Shown piece after piece: positions 59,291 through 64,000 of a DNA stretch of 64,000 nt. The stretch is from Labrys monachus. GTDB taxonomy: Bacteria; Pseudomonadota; Alphaproteobacteria; Rhizobiales; Labraceae. Below the pieces are notes generated by a model. It was not told where the DNA came from. It made no database searches and was given only the letters and a program-made list of their open reading frames with translations. Location of the stretch: positions 1,383,501 to 1,447,500 of the forward strand of contig NZ_JAUSVK010000001.1 of the NCBI RefSeq assembly GCF_030814655.1, given 5' to 3'. The first letter of the stretch is position 1. Each line of letters opens with the position of its first letter. The translations under genes were made by a program, and so were the position numbers.

Positions 59291-60199
59291 ATGCGTTACG
59301 CGTTTATCGGCCTCGGCCATCTCGGGCGCCATCTGGCGGCAAGCCTGGTGCGCAAGGGCTTCGACGTCACGGTCCACGATCTCGACCGCAAGGCGGCGGA
59401 CCCGCTGGTCGCCGCCGGCGCCCGCTGGGCCGATGGCGCCGCGGCCGCCGTGCAGGACGTCGATGCGCTCGTCACCTGCCTGCCGTCGCCGAAGGCCTCG
59501 CAGGCCGTGCTGGAAGCGGCCCTGCCGGCCATGCGCCCCGGCGCGACCTGGATCGAGATGAGCACCAACGATTTCCCCGTCATCCAGGACCTCGCCGCGC
59601 GCGCGGCGGCGAAGGGCGTGGAAACGCTCGCCTGCCCGGTCACCGGCGGCGTCCACAAGGCGGAGGGAGGTGACATCACCGTCCTCGTCGGCGGCCCGCA
59701 GGCGGCCTTCGAGCGCCACGAGCCGGCGCTGCGCGCCATGGGCGGATCAGTGATCTTCCTTGGTGGCCTCGAACAGGCGAGCGTGACCAAGGTCGTCACC
59801 AACATGCTCGCCTTCATCCATCTCATCGCCGCCGGCGAGGCGCTGATGCTGTGCAAGCGCGCCGGGGTCGACCTGCGCGCCGCCTTCGAGGCGATCCGCG
59901 CCAGCTCCGGCAACAGCTTCGTGCACGAGACCGAGAGCCAGGTCATCCTCAACGGCAGCTACGACATCGGCTTCACCATGGACCTGGCCTGCAAGGATGC
60001 CGGCTTCGCCATGGAGATCGGCCGCCGCCTCGGCGTGCCCCTGAAGCTCGCCTCCGCCATGGAGCAGACCTTCATCGAAGGACGCACCCGCTATGGCGGC
60101 GGCGCCTGGTCCTCGATGATCGTCAAGCTGCTGGAAGACGCCACCGGCGACGAGCTGCGCGCGCCGGGATTCCCGGCGCGGCTGTCGGCGGACGATTGA
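59291..60199 (+). CDS. 3-hydroxyisobutyrate dehydrogenase family reductase
   Basis: A 302-residue NAD(P)-dependent beta-hydroxyacid dehydrogenase. The nucleotide-binding motif is YAFIGLGHLGRHLAASLVRK, the substrate-binding loop is ACPVTGGVHKAEGGDITVLV, and the catalytic Lys lies in VTKVVTNMLAF. It probably interconverts a semialdehyde and a hydroxy acid, such as tartronate or a related acid from the dehydratase pathway. It is the last gene of the operon before the hydrolase remnant. Confidence 0.9.
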   Translation: MRYAFIGLGHLGRHLAASLVRKGFDVTVHDLDRKAADPLVAAGARWADGAAAAVQDVDALVTCLPSPKASQAVLEAALPAMRPGATWIEMSTNDFPVIQDLAARAAAKGVETLACPVTGGVHKAEGGDITVLVGGPQAAFERHEPALRAMGGSVIFLGGLEQASVTKVVTNMLAFIHLIAAGEALMLCKRAGVDLRAAFEAIRASSGNSFVHETESQVILNGSYDIGFTMDLACKDAGFAMEIGRRLGVPLKLASAMEQTFIEGRTRYGGGAWSSMIVKLLEDATGDELRAPGFPARLSADD

Positions 60200-60265
60200 C
60201 AGTTTCAGCGACGGGCGGCGCCGGCTGGCATCATGCGGCCGGTCGCCTGCCTGGAGCCGAGGCGG

Positions 60266-60640
60266 TCAGTTCGTTTCCGTCGGCCGGACGCGCCAGTCTG
60301 GCTTGCCGTAAGGCGCAGGCCGAGCGTAAGGCTCCCGCTCGTCGAAATACACGATGCAATCCAGGCGGGGAAAAGCCGGATCCTTCATGGCGACGGCCTG
60401 CGCCCAGCTCCGGTTATAGTGTTCGTCGCCGGAATAGCCGAGTTCGGCGACGCATATCGGCTTGGCGAACGGCGCGACGCGATCATATCCGGGCTTCAGG
60501 ACCTCGCTGAAAGACCGGTCATGGCCATATCGGTCATGGTCATAGGGCTGAAGACCGAAAGGCCGATCTCGTCGGCAGAGGCGTCTCTGGCGTCAGCACG
60601 CCTCGGCCGAGATGACGAGGTGATCGAGGCGCGCTGACCG
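60266..60640 (-). pseudogene. Frameshifted remnant of a glycan hydrolase (GH26-like)
   Basis: On the minus strand an open stretch from about 60548 to the TGA at 60266-60268 encodes a hydrolase-like C-terminus: SFSEVLKPGYDRVAPFAKPI, then CVAELGYSGDEHYNRSWAQA and FPRLDCIVYFDER. The AELGY and FDE pattern resembles GH26-type TIM-barrel glycanases. Just upstream the match continues in another frame (ADEIGLSVF, near 60590-60552), and an earlier piece in a third. No start or catalytic N-terminal half is present, so it is a decayed 3' end. It may be a lost exopolysaccharide enzyme. Confidence 0.6.
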
Positions 60641-60659
60641 AATGCCGGTACCGGGCGAA

Positions 60660-61520
60660 TCAGGATTCCAGATCCCGAGGCGGCAGATTGGCGGGGGAGG
60701 GAAACATCTCCGCCGGCGGGAAATCCTCGCGCGAATAGTCCGCCCGCACGAACACGCCGCCCTGGTAGCGCTCGGTGACCGGATCGTCCGTCACCTTGCC
60801 GCGCACCTTTTCGGCCTGGTCGTCGGAACTGTCGCGCGGGCGCCAGCCGATCACCGCGCGGCCGTCGCGGTTCCAGAAACTACGGCTGTTGTCGGAGGCG
60901 CCCCAGACGACGGTGCAGCCGACCTTGTCCGCCTCCGCGCAACGCTCGACGAGCGCGACGAAATCGTCATGCGACAGCCATGTCGAGAGGATGCGTTCGT
61001 TCGGCACCTCCGGCAGCACCGAGCCGATGCGGATGAGGACGCTCTCGACCGCATGTTTTTCCCAATAGACGCGCGCGAGCATCTCGCCATAGGCCTTCGA
61101 CAGGCCGTAGAAGCCGTCCGGCCGCATCGGATCGTCCTGGTCGAGCTTCACCGTGCGTTCGTAGAAGCCGAAGACGTGGTTGGAGGAGGCGAACACCACG
61201 CGGGCCTTTTCCTGCCGCGCGGCTTCGTAGATGTTGAAGCTGCCGCGCAGATTGGGGCCGAGAATCGTGTCGAAGGGATGTTCGGTGGAAATGCCGCCGA
61301 AATGGAGGATCAGGCCGCATCCCCGTGCGAGGGCTCCGACGGCGCCGCCCTCTTCGAGGTCGGCACGCTCGAAGGCGGCGCCGGGGGGAAGCGGGTCGGG
61401 AAAATCCCTGATATCAGTCAGCCGCAGCGTCCAGCCGAGCGCGGCGAGGCGGTGGGCGAGCAGGCGTCCGAGCGTGCCGGAGGCTCCCGTCAGCAGCACG
61501 GGCTTGAGAGGTCGGGACAA
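60660..61520 (-). CDS. udh: NAD-dependent uronate dehydrogenase-like short-chain enzyme
   Basis: A 286-residue extended short-chain dehydrogenase. The dinucleotide motif is VLLTGASGTLGRLLAHRL, and the catalytic Ser/Tyr/Lys lie in VVFASSNHVFGFYE and GFYGLSKAYGEML. The SNHVFGFY signature is typical of bacterial uronate dehydrogenases, which oxidise galacturonate/glucuronate to the aldarolactone. The TTG start at 61520 has AAGGAA about 6 bases upstream and begins at the family N-terminus. A divergent FadR-type regulator likely controls it. Confidence 0.82.
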   Translation of the reverse strand: MSRPLKPVLLTGASGTLGRLLAHRLAALGWTLRLTDIRDFPDPLPPGAAFERADLEEGGAVGALARGCGLILHFGGISTEHPFDTILGPNLRGSFNIYEAARQEKARVVFASSNHVFGFYERTVKLDQDDPMRPDGFYGLSKAYGEMLARVYWEKHAVESVLIRIGSVLPEVPNERILSTWLSHDDFVALVERCAEADKVGCTVVWGASDNSRSFWNRDGRAVIGWRPRDSSDDQAEKVRGKVTDDPVTERYQGGVFVRADYSREDFPPAEMFPSPANLPPRDLES

Positions 61521-61670
61521 GGGCGGTTCCTTTGGCGATCCCGCGAGAGCAGCGCTCGGCGGCAGGGGTGTTCGTCGATGGGGCAGGGCGCGCGGCCGAC
61601 TATTCGTCCTATAACAATACCAATATCGTTTTGCCAAGACAGCGCTGACATTGGCGTGTATTGAGGTGGC
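61521..61670. promoter_or_regulatory. Divergent control region, uronate dehydrogenase / FadR-type regulator
   Basis: The gap contains a short AT-rich stretch at about 61600-61640 (including TATAACAATACCAATATCG) in GC-rich surroundings, with a TTGGTAT/ATACCAA-type half site. It is the likely operator of the neighbouring GntR-family regulator. No footprint can be shown from sequence. Confidence 0.4.
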
Positions 61671-62411
61671 ATGTCGCGCATGTCGATCCCGCCTTTGTCC
61701 CTGCCGCCCGCCGTCAGCCGCACGGCCCAGGTTGCCGAGTGGTTCGCGCGGGAAATCCGCGCCGGCCGGCTGCGCAGCGGCGAGAAACTGCCGACCGAGC
61801 AGGAACTCATCGCCCGCTTCCAGGTGAGCCGCACGGTCATCCGCGAGGCGATGGCCTCGCTGCGTTCCGAGGGGCTGGTGGTCAGCCGGCAGGGTTCGGG
61901 CGTCTTCGTCGCCGACCACGGCACGAGCAGGGCCTTCCGTATCGTGTCGGAGGAGATGCGCTCGCTGGTCGAGGTGCTCAACGTGTTGCAGCTGCGCCTC
62001 GCGGTCGAGACCGAGGCGGCAGGCCTGGCGGCGGAGAAGCGAACCGCCGAAGACCTGGCGCAGATGCGCCATTGGCTCGATGCGATCGACGCGTCGATCG
62101 CGGCGGGAGAATCGGCCGTGGAAGCCGATTTCGCCTTTCACCGCGCCATTTCCTCGGCGACGCGCAATCCCTATTTCGAGCGCTTCATGCATTTCCTCGG
62201 CCCGGTCATCATCCCCCGCCAGTCGGTGCGGCCGGAAGCCGAGACTCCCGGGCAGCGCCGGCATTATCTCGAACAGGTGCAGGTGGAACATCGCCGGCTC
62301 TATGACGCCATCGAGAGCGGCGATCCCGCGGCTTCCAGGCTGAGGCTGAGGGAGCATCTGGAAGCCGGGCAGGAGCGCTATCGCAAAATGGTCGGCCGCC
62401 ACCAGGAATAG
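61671..62411 (+). CDS. FadR-subfamily GntR transcriptional regulator
   Basis: A 246-residue regulator. The winged helix (residues about 15-82) contains LPTEQELIARFQVSRTVIRE and LRSEGLVVSRQGSGVFV. The C-terminal FCD ligand domain includes EADFAFHRAISSATRNPYFE, whose Asp and His residues usually bind a metal and a carboxylate ligand. GAGGTGG precedes the ATG. It probably represses the divergent uronate dehydrogenase and perhaps the reductase downstream in response to a uronic or aldaric acid. Confidence 0.9.
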   Translation: MSRMSIPPLSLPPAVSRTAQVAEWFAREIRAGRLRSGEKLPTEQELIARFQVSRTVIREAMASLRSEGLVVSRQGSGVFVADHGTSRAFRIVSEEMRSLVEVLNVLQLRLAVETEAAGLAAEKRTAEDLAQMRHWLDAIDASIAAGESAVEADFAFHRAISSATRNPYFERFMHFLGPVIIPRQSVRPEAETPGQRRHYLEQVQVEHRRLYDAIESGDPAASRLRLREHLEAGQERYRKMVGRHQE

Positions 62412-62604
62412 GCAGCCTCTGGCCTCGCGAGGGCGCCGAGCCGGAGCGGCTTCCCGACATGGCGACGCCGACGGACCTTTTTTCTGGCGACAGAAAATTT
62501 GTATGGTTATACGATGAATTCCGTGTCGGCATCCCTCGATGCCGACACGGGCGGCGGCCGTGCGGCTTGACCGCCTGCGAAAACACGCCTCCAGGGAGAC
62601 AGCG

Positions 62605-63525
62605 ATGAAAGAGCGGATCGGCTTCGTCGGATTGGGCATGATGGGATCGGCCATGGCGGCGAACCTGCTCGCCAAGGGCTGGCCGCTGGCGGTCCTCGCC
62701 CATGCCCGGCGCGAGGCCGTCGACAGGCTGGTGGCGGCCGGCGCGACCGAGGCCGGGAGCGCCAGGGAGCTGGCGCTGGCGAGCGACATCGTCATCCTGT
62801 GCGTGACTGGCTCGCCGCAGGTGGAGGAGATCGTCAGGGGTCCCGGCGGCCTCGCCTCGGCCGGCAAGCCGCTGCTCATCCTCGATTGCTCGACGTCCAA
62901 TCCCGCCTCCACCATCCAGCTGGCCGGGGACCTCGCCGGGCAGGGCATCACGCTGATCGACACCCCGCTCGGCCGCACGCCGAAGGAAGCCGCCGCCGGC
63001 ACGCTCGACGTCATGGCGGGCGGCGCGGAGGCCGACGTGGCGCGCGCCCGGCCGGTACTCGCGGCTTTTGCCGGGCGGATCATCCATACCGGACCGACCG
63101 GCAGCGGCCACACCATGAAGCTCCTCAACAATTTCATCTCGATGGGCTATTCGGCGATCTATTCGGAGGCGCTGATGCTCGGCGCCAAGGCCGGGCTGAC
63201 GCCGAAAGTGTTCGACAGCGTCGTCCGCGGCGGGCGCATGGATTGCAGCTTCTACCAGGCCTTCTTCGAATTCGTGCTCAACCGCGACGAGAACGCCCAG
63301 CGCTTCGCGATGAAGAACGCCCTCAAGGACATGACCTATCTGGCCTCCTTCGCCCATGCGAGCGGCGCGGCCAACCCGATGGGCGCGGCGGTGCGCAACG
63401 GCTTCGCGGCCGCGGTCGCCATGGGCCGAGGCGAGGCCTTCGTGCCTGCCCTGTCGGATGTCGTCGCCGCGCTGAACGGCGTGTCGCTGGTCGATCAGGG
63501 AGCGGCCGCTCCGGCGGCAGTCTGA
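62605..63525 (+). CDS. 3-hydroxyisobutyrate dehydrogenase family reductase (second copy)
   Basis: A 306-residue NAD(P)-dependent enzyme, paralogous to the gene at 59291. The motifs are IGFVGLGMMGSAMAANLLAK, the substrate loop IDTPLGRTPKEAAAGTLDVM and the catalytic Lys in HTMKLLNNFIS. Related to tartronate semialdehyde reductases, which end aldarate breakdown. CCAGGGAG precedes the ATG. Placement beside the FadR regulator and uronate dehydrogenase supports that route. Confidence 0.9.
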   Translation: MKERIGFVGLGMMGSAMAANLLAKGWPLAVLAHARREAVDRLVAAGATEAGSARELALASDIVILCVTGSPQVEEIVRGPGGLASAGKPLLILDCSTSNPASTIQLAGDLAGQGITLIDTPLGRTPKEAAAGTLDVMAGGAEADVARARPVLAAFAGRIIHTGPTGSGHTMKLLNNFISMGYSAIYSEALMLGAKAGLTPKVFDSVVRGGRMDCSFYQAFFEFVLNRDENAQRFAMKNALKDMTYLASFAHASGAANPMGAAVRNGFAAAVAMGRGEAFVPALSDVVAALNGVSLVDQGAAAPAAV

Positions 63526-63614
63526 GGTCCGAACCGCCCGGGATGGTTTCGCTCGTCCCGGGCTGTGTTTGCGAACGGGTTCGTGCGTCGCGGCGGAAGT
63601 CGCGAGGCGGCCGT

Positions 63615-64000
63615 TCACCGCGCTCCGTTGCGGCCGAGCCTCGGTTCCGGGCGTCCGCCGGCATGCGGGTCGACGCGCTGTGCCGCGCCGGCGAGATGGC
63701 TGCGCATGGCTTCCTGCGCCCGCGGAACGTCCCCGGCCTCGATCGCGGCGAGGATGGCTTCATGCTCGGCGAGCGTGGCGAGGGCGATGTCGTCGGACCG
63801 GTGGCGGTTGCCCGAGGCGAGGATGCTTTCGCGCACGCGTTCCGAAACGAAGCCGAGGAACTGCACCATATAGGCGTTGCCGGTGGCCCGGGCGACGGCG
63901 CGGTGGAATTCGAGATCCGTCCGCAGCCATTGAAGGCTGCCATAGGGTACGTCGGTCATGATGGAGAGCGTGCGGCGCATGCCCTCGATGTCCTCGGGGG
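63615..64000 (-). CDS. FadR/GntR-family regulator, C-terminal part (cut by window end)
   Basis: The frame is open to the window edge and ends at 63615. The visible residues are an FCD domain: LQWLRTDLEFHRAVARATGN, then EHEAILAAIEAGDVPRAQEA and MRSHL. The DNA-binding half lies beyond the window. A second FadR-type regulator so close to the first suggests separate control of the two halves of this catabolic cluster. Confidence 0.85.
   Translation of the reverse strand, partial: PEDIEGMRRTLSIMTDVPYGSLQWLRTDLEFHRAVARATGNAYMVQFLGFVSERVRESILASGNRHRSDDIALATLAEHEAILAAIEAGDVPRAQEAMRSHLAGAAQRVDPHAGGRPEPRLGRNGAR

Noticed and set aside
61521-63137. Upstream extension of the uronate dehydrogenase frame
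   Set aside because: The extra residues run antisense through the FadR regulator and reductase; the family N-terminus starts at the TTG with a ribosome site.
1-64000. Prophage, integrase, transposase, tRNA or rRNA genes
   Set aside because: None of their typical motifs or structures was seen on either strand.

Overview
The window is a contiguous piece of a GC-rich chromosome from an alphaproteobacterium of the order Hyphomicrobiales (Rhizobiales). The evidence is the complete PhyR-NepR-EcfG general stress response with an HWE-family histidine kinase, exopolysaccharide genes of rhizobial type (ExoY-like priming transferase beside an ExoX-like small membrane protein, ExoF-like export protein), and GGAAC-N17-GTT promoters. 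The genus cannot be named from sequence alone. I see no rRNA or tRNA genes, no CRISPR array and no intact insertion sequence.

Region 1 (1-8.4 kb) is metabolic. It holds a class III CoA-transferase, a PfkB kinase and KDPG-type aldolase with coupled start/stop codons, an FMN-dependent 2-hydroxy-acid dehydrogenase with an RraA-like protein, DNA polymerase IV and a flavin amine oxidase.

Region 2 (8.5-23.7 kb) is a Wzx/Wzy-type exopolysaccharide locus. It has export protein, flippase, a GH16 glucanase, four glycosyltransferases besides the priming enzyme, a Wzc-like co-polymerase with an altered nucleotide-binding loop, polymerase, pyruvyltransferase, priming transferase and a divergent ExoX-like gene. 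Most genes on the minus strand overlap by a few bases, so they look translationally coupled. Two AT-rich gaps (11.4-11.7 and 22.8-23.3 kb) are the likely control regions.

Region 3 (23.7-52.3 kb) is a general stress response island. The regulators sit at 24.1-29.6 kb (single-domain receiver, HWE kinase, PhyR, NepR, EcfG). Around them are small stress-type genes: CsbD, KGG-repeat, DUF892, DUF3072, PepSY-like, DUF2934, DUF4142 and several unnamed small proteins. There is also DNA repair (LigD, a shortened Ku, topoisomerase IB), a DJ-1/PfpI protein and an EmrAB-type efflux pair. By eye I find twelve exact GGAAC-N17-GTT promoters and several near matches, nearly all 27-60 bases before a start codon, so much of this island is probably the regulon of the sigma factor it encodes. 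Inside it sits a lower-GC two-gene insert (38.0-40.1 kb): an exported Trypco2-domain protein coupled to an exported trypsin-like protease with a helical-repeat tail.

Region 4 (52.3-64 kb) is catabolic. It contains a kinase/class III aminotransferase pair like the hydroxylysine or ethanolamine-phosphate phospholyase route, a second aminotransferase, a GMC oxidoreductase, a sugar-acid dehydratase of the enolase superfamily, two 3-hydroxyisobutyrate-dehydrogenase-family reductases, uronate dehydrogenase, two FadR-type regulators (one cut by the window end) and the frameshifted remnant of a glycan hydrolase.
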